In this document: positions 7,542-16,097 of the stretch, piece by piece
How positions within the stretch are numbered: the stretch's first letter is position 1
How the letters are laid out: the number at the start of each line of letters is the position of its first letter
Origin: a virus
Reading direction: 5' to 3' (one strand)
Virus record (IMG/VR): IMGVR_UViG_3300034682_000226
Location: 1 to 39,678 of that record
DNA: 39,678 nucleotides
The notes under the pieces: generated by a model
What the model saw: only the letters and a program-made list of their open reading frames with translations
The model's database searches: none
What the model was told of the DNA's origin: nothing
Position numbers and translations under genes: made by a program

Positions 7542-9256
7542 AGGACGTCCGTGGTTTCGTAAATGGATTTGGTATTGCCCCGGCCCGCGACCATGGCGCG
7601 GCCGATGGCCATCATGAGCGCGACGGCGCCGTCAATTTTCTGATCGGCAGACTCCTTGACCGGACGCACAACATCATCGTTACCGGGCAGGTTCTTGCCG
7701 ATCACGTTGCCGATACACCAAGTCATCAGGCTGTTGCCATCGTGATGGAAGCGGCCGGACTGAATGGCAGCCTCCAGTTCTCGCATCGGATCGCTCATGT
7801 TGGTGTAGTTCTGGGTGATGGAGATGGGGGTCAATCCCTCATCTGCCAGATCGTGAGCCAGCGCGGTTGCGCCTGCCGGGTCTAGCGGGACTTCCAGCAC
7901 GTTGCCACTGGCCGCCGCCTCTTTGGCTACGGCCAGGATTTCGCGATAGTCGATCTCGGCACCTTCTGTGGTGCTGAGCTCGCCAAGGTTCATCCACTTC
8001 TGGTAACGCTCTGCCAGCCGCCGGTTGTCGGTGTTGAAGGCCGTATCTTCCGGCACCCAGAATTCGGGGGCGATCGAGTAGTAGTGGCGTTTGCCGTCAA
8101 TATCTCGCCAGAACAGGCGAGCCATGGAGTTCATGTCGAGCTTGCGGGCAAGGTCGAACGAGAGGATCAGCTCCTGCCCCTCGAACTGCTCCAGCGTCAG
8201 GCTGCGATCTTCACAGGCCTTCCACGCCTCCATGTTGTAGTAGGCGGTTTTGGCCGACACCCAGACGTTGAGGTGCTTTGTTTTGAAGATGTTGGCAAAG
8301 CGGGCCGACTTGATGGCCTTGGCCTGCTGCGCCAGCAGGTATTCGGCGTAGACGGAGACGCCCATGTTCGGGTTGGCCTTGGCCAGTACCTTGGGATCCG
8401 TCCAGTCGTCACCCTCGTCAATGGTGTAGATGATGCCGAACAGCTCATCATCCGGCACCGTGCCAGACAGCATCTCGATCACCTCCCTCCGCTTGTCGTA
8501 GCAGGGGCCGTCGATGTTGTAGCCGGCTGTGGTGATGACCCACATCAGCGGTTGGCGGCGGGCGCCCATACCGGTGATCATGGTGGTGTAGAGGTCATCC
8601 GTGTCGTGCTCGTGGTACTCATCCACGATGGCGCAGGATGGCGACTGACCATCACCAGGGTTGCCTATCAGCGGCTCGAAGCGGGCGCCGTCAGACGGGA
8701 TATTCAGGTTGCTGGCGTTGACCTCGATACCGTAATTGTCGAGGAAGTCTTGAGTACGCTTTGCCATCAGGCGGGCGGGGCGAAACACCTCCCACGCCTG
8801 TTTTTCTGTGGTGGCACCGGAATAAACCTCGGCGCCGAATTCATTGTCTGCCGCGAAGCAGTAGAGGCCGACCGGCGCAGAGAGCGCCGACTTGCCATTT
8901 TTACGCGGGATCTCGTTGTAGACCTCGCGAAAGCGGCGCAGGCCAGACCCCTTGCGCACCCAACCAAACACGCAGCAGATGATGAACATCTGCCACGGCT
9001 CAAGGTTCAGGGTCTGGCGCTTGAAGGCCCACTCCCCTTTGGTGTGAGGCATGAGCTGGACAAACTTGGCGGCACGCTCAGCCTTGTCCTTGTCGAAGCG
9101 GAACCGAAACTTGGCCGACTTCTCTTTGGCCAGATCATCGAGGTGGCGCTGGCAGGCCTGGATGACGTAGCGGCAGGCGGGGATCTTGCCGCGCACCACG
9201 TCGCGGGCGTAGCCGTTCGCCACGTTGACATAGGGATAACTTTTGCGTGTTGCCAT
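7535..9256 (-). CDS. Terminase large subunit (HK97 family)
   Basis: The 573-residue packaging motor and nuclease shows a Walker A at 119-123 (K-N-G-K-S, Lys122), Walker B '[10 protein letters not shown]' (Asp212, Glu213), the coupling motif 'WVITTAGYN', and the nuclease start '[15 protein letters not shown]'. These match the Terminase_1/HK97 gp2 family. It follows the P27-type small subunit gene. A second, truncated and active-site-mutated copy lies at 22076-23122, sharing nearly identical DNA over about 180 nt. Confidence 0.97.
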   Translation of the reverse strand: MATRKSYPYVNVANGYARDVVRGKIPACRYVIQACQRHLDDLAKEKSAKFRFRFDKDKAERAAKFVQLMPHTKGEWAFKRQTLNLEPWQMFIICCVFGWVRKGSGLRRFREVYNEIPRKNGKSALSAPVGLYCFAADNEFGAEVYSGATTEKQAWEVFRPARLMAKRTQDFLDNYGIEVNASNLNIPSDGARFEPLIGNPGDGQSPSCAIVDEYHEHDTDDLYTTMITGMGARRQPLMWVITTAGYNIDGPCYDKRREVIEMLSGTVPDDELFGIIYTIDEGDDWTDPKVLAKANPNMGVSVYAEYLLAQQAKAIKSARFANIFKTKHLNVWVSAKTAYYNMEAWKACEDRSLTLEQFEGQELILSFDLARKLDMNSMARLFWRDIDGKRHYYSIAPEFWVPEDTAFNTDNRRLAERYQKWMNLGELSTTEGAEIDYREILAVAKEAAASGNVLEVPLDPAGATALAHDLADEGLTPISITQNYTNMSDPMRELEAAIQSGRFHHDGNSLMTWCIGNVIGKNLPGNDDVVRPVKESADQKIDGAVALMMAIGRAMVAGRGNTKSIYETTDVLC

Positions 9257-9265
9257 CGGTCATCC

Positions 9266-9751
9266 CTACAAAGCTGCGAACCGGTTACCCCCTCCCGGCT
9301 TCTTGTTGCCTCCGATCAGGCGTGAGCGGCTGGATGGGTCCAGCCCCAGCAGCGAACCGTAGGTGGTCATCTGCTTGAGTGATTCGTTGGCCACCGTACA
9401 GGCGGGGTTTTTGACCGGCCCACCTGTTGCCCCTTCAACAACCAGGCCGTGTTTGGTGATCTCGAGCTCGGCTCTGCGCCAGCGTGAGTAGGCGGCGCAG
9501 AAGGCCTCGAGGTTGTGCAGGTCGGTGACGCAGAGCACCTCGGCACCGCAGAGCTCACGGATCACCATGTCCCACATTGTCGGAGCCCACTGATCATCTG
9601 CCAGCCATTCAGGGCATTCGACATAGAGCAGCGGGGTGAAGGTTGGCTCTGCGTTGTTCAGCGAGCGCTTGCCAGGGTTACCGGCCAGCCGCTTCAGCGC
9701 TGTCGGTTTGTGCTTGCGACCTTGGCCTGGCGCTCTTGGTGCCCCTGCCAT
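9266..9751 (-). CDS. Terminase small subunit, P27 family
   Basis: The 161-residue protein recognises the packaging site and delivers DNA to the large subunit. It begins MAGAPRAPGQGRKHKPT and continues 'KRLAGNPGKRSLN', the typical P27 N-terminus (L-x-G-N-P-G-K-R). The ATG at 9751 is preferred to the one at 9763 because GGAGAG lies upstream. It sits between the HNH gene and the large subunit, as in cos phages with HNH-assisted cleavage. Confidence 0.9.
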   Translation of the reverse strand: MAGAPRAPGQGRKHKPTALKRLAGNPGKRSLNNAEPTFTPLLYVECPEWLADDQWAPTMWDMVIRELCGAEVLCVTDLHNLEAFCAAYSRWRRAELEITKHGLVVEGATGGPVKNPACTVANESLKQMTTYGSLLGLDPSSRSRLIGGNKKPGGGNRFAAL

Positions 9752-9846
9752 TACGCTCTCCATTTAAATTTTTAATTTCGCGGGTGTAAAAATTTGACGA
9801 GGCGGCGGTACTATGGAAGATTTTGTCTGAAGGATTTCCCCCCCCC
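9752..9846. other. Gap between HNH and terminase genes, candidate cos region
   Basis: This 95-nt spacer has an AT-rich part next to the terminase start (AAATTTAAATTT-like on either strand) and a run of ten C at 9838-9847 against the HNH stop codon. In cos phages that encode an HNH protein beside the terminase, the cohesive-end site often lies in this neighbourhood. No cos sequence can be identified from one genome alone, so the label is positional. Confidence 0.25.
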
Positions 9847-10200
9847 CTACCCCCTGCGCCCCTCGCGGGCAGTTTTCGAAGCATGGCAGGACTTGCACAG
9901 AGATCGCAGGTTACCATCCTCATCAGTGCCGCCTTGAACTCTTGGGATAATGTGGTCAACCGTCGTCGCCGGTGTCACACGCCCCTTCGATTGGCACTCC
10001 TGGCAAAGGCCCCGATCGCGCTTCAGCACTTCGGCCCGTCGATTCTCCCATTCCTTGCCGTAGCCCCGCTGGTGACGCGAGCGACCGCCCTGGTGGCGCA
10101 CCCATCCGTTGTGCTTGTGGCTTTCGCAGTAGCCGCTCGCCTCATCAGTCAGTGTGCTACACCCTCGGACTCGGCAAACCTGTTTAATGCGTGGGGGCAT
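9847..10200 (-). CDS. HNH endonuclease beside terminase
   Basis: The 117-residue protein carries 'CRVRGCSTLTDEASGYCESH' near the N-terminus and the HNH core 'CQECQSKGRVTPATTVDHIIPRVQGGTDEDGNLRSLCKSCHASKT', given here as separate motifs: two CxxC pairs that bind zinc and the D-H-I-I-P / N-L / C-x-x-C-H elements. In HK97-like phages this protein works with the terminase to cut DNA at cos. The start at 10200 (MPPRIKQVC) removes a doubtful 27-residue extension, although its ribosome site is weak. The gene ends in TAG right at a ten-base G run on its coding strand. Confidence 0.85.
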   Translation of the reverse strand: MPPRIKQVCRVRGCSTLTDEASGYCESHKHNGWVRHQGGRSRHQRGYGKEWENRRAEVLKRDRGLCQECQSKGRVTPATTVDHIIPRVQGGTDEDGNLRSLCKSCHASKTAREGRRG

Positions 10201-10286
10201 AATGATCACTTGCAGTTGGGCGCCGCACCGCGCTGTTACACGGGACAACCCGTCAGTTTGGAGAGTGACTCGGCGCGGCAATTCGG

Positions 10287-10829
10287 TTAATCGGGATTGG
10301 TCAGGGTGAGGTAGGCTCTTTGGCAGGCCAAGCCTGCTGCTCGAGCTCGGTCATACGCTTTTGCCAACTCTCCCGCTCGCGCATCAGCCCGGCCGAGCAG
10401 GTCGGCGAGCACCACGGCGGACTGTCCGGCTGCATCGCCTGACTGGGCAGAGCCGGAATCGCTGGCGCACTGACTGGCTCGCTTGGCCAATCTCCCGGCT
10501 TGCTCGCGCAGCCCGACAGCAACAGCATCAGCGGCAACAGCGTCGCGCTCAGCACTGGCAATCTGTTTTTCTGCATCTTGCCTCACCCTCTCGATATCTG
10601 CCTGACGGCGCTGCTCAGCCGAGCGGGCAGCCAACTCGGCATCCGCCCTCGCCGTCGCCAGTTCGGCCGCCTGCTTATCCCACTTGGCAGACCACTCCAA
10701 CTCTTTATCATGAGCGCCTTCGGTATAACCTGAATGGTTTATCCACCACACCAGTAGCGATACCGCAGCCAAGCGGAATAGAAACCAAACAACCGGATTG
10801 GCACTAAGAAACTGCCTGACCGGGTTCAT
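10287..10829 (-). CDS. Rz-like inner-membrane spanin
   Basis: The 180-residue protein starts with a membrane anchor (about residues 12-30, 'VVWFLFRLAAVSLLVWWI') followed by a long Ala/Glu/Arg/Lys/Gln-rich coiled coil to about residue 110 and a Cys-containing C-terminal part. This is the layout of Rz i-spanins and DUF2514 proteins, which fuse inner and outer membranes in the last step of lysis. It overlaps the endolysin gene by 4 nt and contains the whole Rz1 gene in another frame. Confidence 0.85.
   Translation of the reverse strand: MNPVRQFLSANPVVWFLFRLAAVSLLVWWINHSGYTEGAHDKELEWSAKWDKQAAELATARADAELAARSAEQRRQADIERVRQDAEKQIASAERDAVAADAVAVGLREQAGRLAKRASQCASDSGSAQSGDAAGQSAVVLADLLGRADARAGELAKAYDRARAAGLACQRAYLTLTNPD
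10301..10576 (-). CDS. Rz1-like outer-membrane spanin lipoprotein, nested in Rz
   Basis: A 91-residue reading frame lies entirely inside the Rz gene. It starts MQKNRLPVLSATLLPLMLLL and has a lipobox LLSGC with Cys23, followed by a Pro/Ser-rich mature region and a short helical C-terminus. Nested lipoproteins of this type are the Rz1 partners of Rz. The signal peptide, lipobox and proline content argue against a chance ORF. Confidence 0.85.
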   Translation of the reverse strand: MQKNRLPVLSATLLPLMLLLSGCASKPGDWPSEPVSAPAIPALPSQAMQPDSPPWCSPTCSAGLMRERESWQKRMTELEQQAWPAKEPTSP

Positions 10830-11344
10830 GCTGCTGCCACTCCATACTTGATGGCATCGCGGCCGCTCATGCCGTTAAACAGCCCCATCTCTGCGTGGCG
10901 GCGGCGGGTAAGACCACGCATCGGTTTGCCGTCGTTCTTGTTCCATTTAAGGAACTCAAGGGCGGCACCGGCGTAGTCGCCCGCATTCAGCTTGTGCAAC
11001 AGCGTAGAGTCACCCAACCCCTCGGCAATAGTGTCGCTGTCGATATCAAGGCCGACGTTATAGGCAAAGCTCACCAGCGCGTCGAACTGCCCCTGAGTCA
11101 GAGGCACGTTAACCAGAGATGCCACACCGCGCTCAAAGCGGCGAAGGTCGGCAATAAAGGCGTCATCAGCTTGCTGCTGAGTCCACACCAACCCTGGCTT
11201 AACCTCTGGGCCAGTGTGCCCCCATCCGATGGTCCACGGCTCGCCGTTTTTACTGCCTGGATCAGGGTATGCCTTAAGTTTGCAGCTCTCGAAGTGATGC
11301 ATCAGCAAAACTCCATCATCTGAAGCGCGATTAACATTAGCCAT
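10826..11344 (-). CDS. Endolysin, phage lysozyme (GH24)
   Basis: The 172-residue enzyme cuts peptidoglycan. Its N-terminus has 'HHFESCKLKAYPDPG' with catalytic Glu19 and Asp28, then 'WTIGWGHTG', the T4-lysozyme-like E-x8-D...T pattern. The start at 11344 is preceded by GAGGGTGG; a longer frame to 11395 overlaps the holin more. There is no signal or anchor at the N-terminus, so release through a canonical holin is expected. It overlaps the holin by 8 nt. Confidence 0.92.
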   Translation of the reverse strand: MANVNRASDDGVLLMHHFESCKLKAYPDPGSKNGEPWTIGWGHTGPEVKPGLVWTQQQADDAFIADLRRFERGVASLVNVPLTQGQFDALVSFAYNVGLDIDSDTIAEGLGDSTLLHKLNAGDYAGAALEFLKWNKNDGKPMRGLTRRRHAEMGLFNGMSGRDAIKYGVAAA

Positions 11345-11660
11345 TTTTACCACCCTCACCCATCCAGCGGGCAGCGCGACGCTCATAGATCTCAAGCGCC
11401 TTCGACCCCATCAATCCGGCGAGACCGGACATAAAGCCGCACAGCGGGATCGGCACATGCATATACCAACTCAGCAGCATGGTCAGCATCCCGGCAAAGC
11501 CGGACACTGCCACCTGCGCTGCCGCCTCGCGCCACGCAAAGGGGCGCCCCTCGCGCCGGATGGTCTGTATATAGGCAACCAGACCGCCCCACACACTCAA
11601 GCCGCCGAATGCCAGATAGGCCAGCAGGCTGTAGCTTTGAGGGTCTTTATCAGGCGTCAT
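11337..11660 (-). CDS. Holin
   Basis: The 107-residue protein has three hydrophobic segments (about 13-32, 47-67, 72-86) and an 'REGRPFAWREAAAQVAVSGFAGML' region followed by a basic C-terminal tail with 'YERRAARWMGEGG'. This fits the LydA/P2-like phage holin family. It lies directly before the endolysin gene. It forms the inner membrane lesions that time lysis. Confidence 0.8.
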   Translation of the reverse strand: MTPDKDPQSYSLLAYLAFGGLSVWGGLVAYIQTIRREGRPFAWREAAAQVAVSGFAGMLTMLLSWYMHVPIPLCGFMSGLAGLMGSKALEIYERRAARWMGEGGKNG

Positions 11661-11773
11661 AACTTACCTCCACGGCAAAGCCGTCACATGGCTCGCGCAT
11701 GGATGACAGACCAAGCGGAACAAGGGCTGCTTCAGGCATCTACATACCTACCTCCCCGCAGGGCCCAGAAACG

Positions 11774-11800
11774 AAAAAACCCCGGCATTGGCCGAGGTTT
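11774..11800 (-). terminator. Rho-independent terminator 1 upstream of the lysis genes
   Basis: On the minus strand an eight-pair stem with one mismatch and a four-base loop is followed by six T. It terminates transcripts from the small genes at 11887-12526 before the holin. Late transcription must read through it, which fits Q-type antitermination. Confidence 0.8.
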
Positions 11801-11812
11801 TGAAGCAGAAAA

Positions 11813-11845
11813 TAAAAAAGACCGCATCCGTTAGGTTGCAGTCTT
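11813..11845 (-). terminator. Rho-independent terminator 2 upstream of the lysis genes
   Basis: On the minus strand AAGACTGCA pairs with TGCGGTCTT (one G-T pair), followed by six T. The G-T pair is stable only on the minus-strand transcript, which fixes the direction. It is the first of two tandem terminators right after the stop of the secreted protein gene. Confidence 0.8.
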
Positions 11846-11886
11846 CCATCACTGGCTTTCAATCTACACAAAATTGCTTTTGACTG

Positions 11887-12255
11887 TCAACTACCTTTCA
11901 CTGGCTGCTTTTTCCACCACGTTTCGAACACGGTGTTACCAGCAAGTTTATCAGGAGCATCAGACAATACGGCCCCGTGCAGCCTACCAATATCAGTCTT
12001 CTCGACCTGCAAATCTATAAATATTGCGTGCTTATCATCAATTTTTGTTATCAACCCAGCAGGGTCTGTAAACAGCACGGCGCACCGTTCAGCAATACCC
12101 CTTGGTAGCTTGCCATGCAACCCATCAGTACACATTACAACCTGACTCCGCCTCGCGTTGAGCTCACCTACCCCCAGCGGTGCGCCGCCACTGGCCAGTG
12201 GATATATCAAACTCCCAGCCACTGCAGCTATTGCTAATCCCACTTTGAATCCCAT
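11887..12255 (-). CDS. Small secreted or membrane-anchored protein, unknown
   Basis: The ATG at 12255 has GAGGAGG just upstream and gives 122 residues. The N-terminus MGFKVGLAIAAVAGSLIYPLAS is a signal peptide or anchor. Two cysteines, in 'VVMCTDGLHG' and 'ERCAVLF', could form a disulfide in the periplasm. I do not recognise the family. Two terminators follow at once, so it belongs to a separate transcription unit from the lysis genes. It overlaps the preceding small gene by about 90 nt. Confidence 0.6.
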   Translation of the reverse strand: MGFKVGLAIAAVAGSLIYPLASGGAPLGVGELNARRSQVVMCTDGLHGKLPRGIAERCAVLFTDPAGLITKIDDKHAIFIDLQVEKTDIGRLHGAVLSDAPDKLAGNTVFETWWKKQPVKGS

Positions 12256-12526
12256 CACGCCTCCTCGGCAAAAGCCTATCTGTCAACACCAACACTTGAC
12301 TAACCCCTCTCATACACGCAAATTGCTGCAGCGCAGCTAGCTCTGCCCTGCACGCGCCCATATCACGACCAGCAAGCTCATTAGCTAGGATCATCATCCT
12401 GATCGCAGAGTTTCCAGCTCCAAGCAACTGAGAAACCTTGAACTCCATAAAATCATCCCCATTCACTTGGGATGTAAAAACCCCTCTCTCTTGCCAATAA
12501 TGGAGCGGATATTCAGTCATCAACAT
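12164..12526 (-). CDS. Small unknown protein
   Basis: The reading frame from the ATG at 12526 (MLMTEYPLHYWQERG) has GGAGG nine nt upstream and encodes 120 residues. It is a soluble protein with Leu/Ala-rich helices in the middle ('FKVSQLLGAGNSAIRMMILA') and no recognised domain. The end overlaps the next gene by 92 nt, so its true C-terminus is less certain. Expression with the secreted protein downstream is likely. Confidence 0.5.
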   Translation of the reverse strand: MLMTEYPLHYWQERGVFTSQVNGDDFMEFKVSQLLGAGNSAIRMMILANELAGRDMGACRAELAALQQFACMRGVSQVLVLTDRLLPRRRDGIQSGISNSCSGWEFDISTGQWRRTAGGR

Positions 12527-13577
12527 AATAGCGAGCCTCCGGCATTGCATGCTCGGATGAAAATTAGGTGTATGAGTTATTTGGCATGAGATGCCAGTGG
12601 GGATAATTTACAGATCAGTAATTCTTGATGTCAATCCTTTCATACAAAAAAACAAATTTTCAAGGTTCAATCATGAAAATATGTCACGACGCAACGAACT
12701 ACTCTCTGTCACACAAAACGTAGATTTTGCCACTCACTGTAGATTTAAGTTTAGAAAGATCTCAACTATAGTTTCACAAACTTAAAGGATGACAGACGCA
12801 AAGTAAATCTCGATGTCCAACCTCGACATTAATGATTATAAGCAAACGATAGTTCATGTATTTAAAGTTGAAGTGAACATCATTAATTCAACCCTGCAAT
12901 TATCAGTATTTAGACGTTCTCACATCCGAGAGCTCCATACCAAGACAAGCATCACCTCTGTGGCACATCACAACAACACACTTGCGTGACTCCCTCGCAG
13001 GCCGCATTTTACATCAAGATTGCAATCTTGATGAATGGAGGAGGTTGACATGATGAGTCGCTTTTGGGTCTCGCCACGCTAGCGAATGGCGACTGAACCC
13101 GCATGCGGCCTGATATTGTCGACGTATCTACTTTTGTGCTCATCCATGATTATATAATCATAGAATCAAATAATGATTGGCGGTTGTCCAAAATCAGAAC
13201 TGCAATATTGATTGTTAGGATGTTCAGGCTCTTAACAAAATAACTGAAAACTATGTTTAAAAGTGACAACCAGAAAAGTATTAATAAATGCTACATACTG
13301 GTTTCTTGCGATAAAAACATACTCACCAAAACTGTTAATGCAGCGCATTGTTATAGGCAAACAAAAGTTATTAATAATTCTCCTGCCACGACATAGTTAG
13401 CGATGAAATTTAAAAATGTCTCAGCGCGACATTTTAGCCGCTATAATGATTTTAGTCGTATGGATGGTGGCTAAAGTTAACTCCAGTTTACACGGAACGA
13501 TGCCAGAGCCATCCTCACACCTCCATCACCTGCAAGCCACGAACTGGCGCCATGCATCCTTGGCGCCCTTCTTCACA
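12527..13577. other. AT-rich 1 kb region without a convincing large gene
   Basis: No long credible gene is visible. An unlikely 64-codon frame at 12591 has no ribosome site. The region is clearly lower in GC than the phage genes on either side. It contains the folded element at 12998-13112 with a ten-codon leader-like ORF, and otherwise scattered A/T tracts. It may be an insertion point of accessory DNA between lysis and regulatory genes. Confidence 0.5.
12998..13112 (+). ncRNA. Folded element with nested inverted repeats and leader-peptide ORF
   Basis: The outer arms CAGGCCGCAT (12998-13007) and ATGCGGCCTG (13103-13112) are perfect complements. Inside are a perfect 22-nt palindrome at 13012-13033 (arm CATCAAGAT), a pair AGTCGC/GCGACT, and a nested TCGCCA/TGGCGA hairpin. 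Between them lies GGAGGAGG followed five nt later by ATG and a ten-codon ORF, M-M-S-R-F-W-V-S-P-R, then TAG. This is the look of a translated leader inside an attenuator-type RNA. No plus-strand gene follows closely, so its target is unknown. Confidence 0.45.
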
Positions 13578-13880
13578 TCACCGGCGAGCCTTTGCCAAGG
13601 CCTTGGCAAGGGCATTGATGGAGTCCCACCCGAACACAGGTTCATCACAGATGTAGAGGCATCCATCCTCAAAGCACCCATATGCCATAAGGTCATTGCC
13701 ACGCTTGGTGATGAAATCGACCATGACCATCTCATCAAAGTCAGGCGTTATCCGGATATAGTGAACGTCATGGCCCGTATCGCCAACCGGTGGTGTGACC
13801 CTCACCCCATAGCGCTCAGGCTTTGGCTCTACCTGGAACAGGCGCCGTAGAATAGCCACTTCGACAAGATCAAAGCTCAT
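13578..13880 (-). CDS. Small unknown protein, operon with the gene at 13880-14071
   Basis: The ATG at 13880 overlaps the TGA of the upstream gene, showing translational coupling. The 100-residue product begins MSFDLVEVAILRRLFQV and has 'YGCFEDGCLYICDEPVFGW', with several cysteines but no clear zinc pattern. I do not recognise it. Position and coupling support a real gene rather than the overlapping plus-strand frame. Confidence 0.6.
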   Translation of the reverse strand: MSFDLVEVAILRRLFQVEPKPERYGVRVTPPVGDTGHDVHYIRITPDFDEMVMVDFITKRGNDLMAYGCFEDGCLYICDEPVFGWDSINALAKALAKARR

Positions 13881-14071
13881 CACTTCATCTGCATATAGCG
13901 CTCTACCTGCTGTAGGAAGATGGCCTGCATCTCACCCTTGTAGTTTCCAGCCTCGCTCTCTGCTGGCTGTTTTATCTCTGGGTTTCTCTCCTTCCACACT
14001 GCGTAGGCGGCCTTATCCACCTCGACACGCTCTTGCTCATCCTTTGGCAGGGTGCACATATTGAATGACAT
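13880..14071 (-). CDS. Small unknown protein, paralogue of the gene at 19769-19981
   Basis: The start at 14071 (MSFNMCTLPKDEQERVEVDK) has GGAG upstream and gives 63 residues. The N-terminal half closely resembles the product at 19769-19981: F-N-x-x-x-L-P-x-x-x-x-x-R-V-x-x-D-K-x-A-A-Y-x-V-W is shared. The C-terminus 'QQVERYMQMK' also parallels 'DRLNHYREVK'. So the prophage carries two divergent copies of this small family. It is probably a cytosolic helical protein of unknown role. Confidence 0.65.
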   Translation of the reverse strand: MSFNMCTLPKDEQERVEVDKAAYAVWKERNPEIKQPAESEAGNYKGEMQAIFLQQVERYMQMK

Positions 14072-14158
14072 GGGATACTCCAAACTGATGGTTTGGCCGG
14101 ATCTTACCTCAATCGAGAGCCAATCGCCCCAAGGTGATCTTATCTACTGGCGAAGCTA

Positions 14159-14178
14159 TACTGTATACATATACAGCA
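14159..14178. promoter_or_regulatory. LexA (SOS) box upstream of umuD
   Basis: The sequence TACTGTATACATATACAGCA contains CTG-N10-CAG with the alternating AT core and differs little from the enterobacterial SOS consensus. It ends 16 nt before the umuD ATG. Binding would block the umuD promoter until DNA damage activates RecA. Confidence 0.92.
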
Positions 14179-14194
14179 CAATAGAGCCATCACC

Positions 14195-14617
14195 ATGTTA
14201 GCAGTACCAGATCTCGACGCTCCTGCGTTGGAGCTTCCCCTGTTCCTCTCGCCTGCGACCTGTGGCTTCCCCAGCCCAGCACAGGACTACATAGAGCAGA
14301 CCATCGACCTAAACCAGATCTGTATCGAGCATCCTGCCGCCACCTTCTATGTGCGGGCCAGCGGACACAGCATGGTGCAAGCTGGCATCAATGACGGGGA
14401 CTTGCTGATCGTGGATAGAGCAATCAAGGCCAGCCATGGCGCAATCGTGCTGGCCTGCCTCGATGGGGAGTTCACCGTCAAGCGGCTACAAGAGCGCCCA
14501 TTCCCAGCCCTGCTCCCTGCCAACCCAGATTTCCCGCCGATCACCCTGCTGGAAGGCCAGGAGCTGGAGATATTCGGCGTCGTCACCTTCGTACTCCACA
14601 AGACCAAGCTGGGGTAA
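14195..14617 (+). CDS. umuD: DNA polymerase V accessory subunit UmuD
   Basis: The 140-residue protein is the autocleaving partner of UmuC in error-prone repair. The cleavage site lies at Cys23-Gly24 in 'ATCGFPSPAQDY', catalytic Ser59 in 'SGHSM' and Lys96 in 'EFTVKRL', exactly matching the UmuD layout. It has a LexA box upstream and is followed after 3 nt by umuC. It is read opposite to the surrounding late genes, so late transcription runs antisense to it. As cargo it would raise mutation and survival after DNA damage in the lysogen. Confidence 0.97.
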   Translation: MLAVPDLDAPALELPLFLSPATCGFPSPAQDYIEQTIDLNQICIEHPAATFYVRASGHSMVQAGINDGDLLIVDRAIKASHGAIVLACLDGEFTVKRLQERPFPALLPANPDFPPITLLEGQELEIFGVVTFVLHKTKLG

Positions 14618-14620
14618 ATA

Positions 14621-15892
14621 ATGCCGAACGCTATTGCTCTGGTTGATGTGAACAACTTCTACGCCTCCTGCGAGCGCCTGTTCCGGCCAGACCTGAAGGG
14701 GCGACCTATCGTAGTGCTCTCCAACAACGATGGCTGCATTGTGGCCCGCTCGGCAGAGGCGAAAGCACTGGGGATCAAGATGGGGGTTCCCTACTTCCAG
14801 ATCCGCCAGTTCTTTGAAGCCATGGGCGGCGTCTGGTTCTCCAGCAACTACGCCCTCTATGGCGACATGTCGCAACGGGTCATGACGACCCTGGAAGGTA
14901 TTGCGCCGACGGTAGAGGTTTACAGCATAGATGAGGCCTTTATCGAGCTCAGCGAATCATGGGCAGGTGACCTGACAGCATTCGGTCACCAGATCCGTGA
15001 ACGGGTGCAACAGTGGACAGGCCTCTCGGTAGGAGTCGGGATTGGGCCGACAAAAACGCTGGCCAAGCTGGCGAACTACGCTGCCAAGAAGTGGCCTGCC
15101 ACAGGCGGCGTGGTGGATCTGCGCGATGAGGCAAGGCGGGCTAGGCTGATGGCCATCACCCCGGTCGAAGAAGTGTGGGGAATTGGCCGACGGCTGACCG
15201 CCAAACTGGAATCACAGGGAATCCGCACTGTGGCCGAGCTGGTGTCAGCAGATGCCAAGAGCCTAAGGCGGAGATATGGGGTCGTCGTCGAGCGAACTGT
15301 CCAGGAGCTGCGGGGGATCCCATGCGCGGAGTTGGAAGAGATGGCCAAGGCCAAGCAACAGATCATCTGCAGCCGGAGCTTTGGCGATCGCATCACCCAG
15401 ATCGGCGCCATGCACCAGGCCCTTGCAGGCTACATGGAACGGGCCGCCGAGAAGCTAAGATCTGAAGGGATGCGCTGCCGTCACGTCACCCTGTTTCTCC
15501 GCACCAGTCCATTCAATGACAAAGAGCCGTACTACGGCAACCAGATCAGCACCCGGGTAGCCATCCCCACCAACGACACCAGGGCGCTGCTTGCCCTGAT
15601 TGGACCGCTCCTATCCAACATCTGGCGAGATGGACACCGCTACCAGAAAGGTGGCGTCATGCTGGCCGACTTCACCCCGGACAGCATCCAACAGAGCGAC
15701 CTGTTCGCCAGCGAGCAACAAGGGCCCCGCAGCAATGCGCTGATGCAGGTGATCGACAAGATCAATCAGGAAGGAATCGGGAGGGTCTACTTTGGCACAA
15801 GGGGACGGGATACCAGCGAATGGATGATGAAGCGGGAGCAGCTCAGCCCGAGATATACAACGTCATTAGCAGAGCTATTGGTCGTGAAATGA
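14621..15892 (+). CDS. umuC: DNA polymerase V catalytic subunit UmuC
   Basis: The 423-residue Y-family polymerase has the N-terminal '[16 protein letters not shown]' with the first acidic metal ligand, '[14 protein letters not shown]', and '[11 protein letters not shown]' with the S-I-D-E catalytic pair. Later come the helix-hairpin-helix region '[19 protein letters not shown]', the little finger and a C-terminus typical of UmuC. Length equals that of E. coli UmuC (about 422). It is translationally linked to umuD, and a hairpin terminator follows. Confidence 0.97.
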   Translation: MPNAIALVDVNNFYASCERLFRPDLKGRPIVVLSNNDGCIVARSAEAKALGIKMGVPYFQIRQFFEAMGGVWFSSNYALYGDMSQRVMTTLEGIAPTVEVYSIDEAFIELSESWAGDLTAFGHQIRERVQQWTGLSVGVGIGPTKTLAKLANYAAKKWPATGGVVDLRDEARRARLMAITPVEEVWGIGRRLTAKLESQGIRTVAELVSADAKSLRRRYGVVVERTVQELRGIPCAELEEMAKAKQQIICSRSFGDRITQIGAMHQALAGYMERAAEKLRSEGMRCRHVTLFLRTSPFNDKEPYYGNQISTRVAIPTNDTRALLALIGPLLSNIWRDGHRYQKGGVMLADFTPDSIQQSDLFASEQQGPRSNALMQVIDKINQEGIGRVYFGTRGRDTSEWMMKREQLSPRYTTSLAELLVVK

Positions 15893-15896
15893 TAAC

Positions 15897-15919
15897 GGGA
15901 ACAGCAAAATGCTCTTCCC
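15897..15919 (+). terminator. Terminator-like hairpin after umuC
   Basis: GGGAACAGCA and TGCTCTTCCC pair with one mismatch around a three-A loop, starting 4 nt after the umuC stop. Only a short T stretch follows, so termination may be partial. Confidence 0.55.
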
Positions 15920-16097
15920 TTGTAAGAGGAGTCCACGTTTTGCACACATCTGAACGGATGTTCCTTTGTCTCCTATAAGAGACAAGGGCAAACCAGATCA
16001 TGAGAGCCAAGGCGACACACACAATAAGAGTCACGCATGTATCCTGCCAATTAAATACACACAATAGAATGATAAGGTATCCGCCTAACCAGCTCGA

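Noticed and set aside
8084-9325. 413-codon plus-strand frame opposite the large terminase
   Set aside because: It is a shadow of the terminase gene; its composition reflects the GC-rich third positions of the other strand.
12591-12785. 64-codon frame in the AT-rich gap
   Set aside because: No ribosome site, no domain, and it lies in low-GC DNA with stops all round.
13416-13850. 144-codon plus-strand frame
   Set aside because: It overlaps the coupled minus-strand pair 13578-14071, which has better start signals.
15843-16064. Minus-strand frame for a 73-residue membrane-like protein
   Set aside because: It starts at TTG without a ribosome site and overlaps the end of umuC by 50 nt; a stable hairpin (15963-15988) lies inside it. 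The hydrophobic segment is suggestive but not enough.
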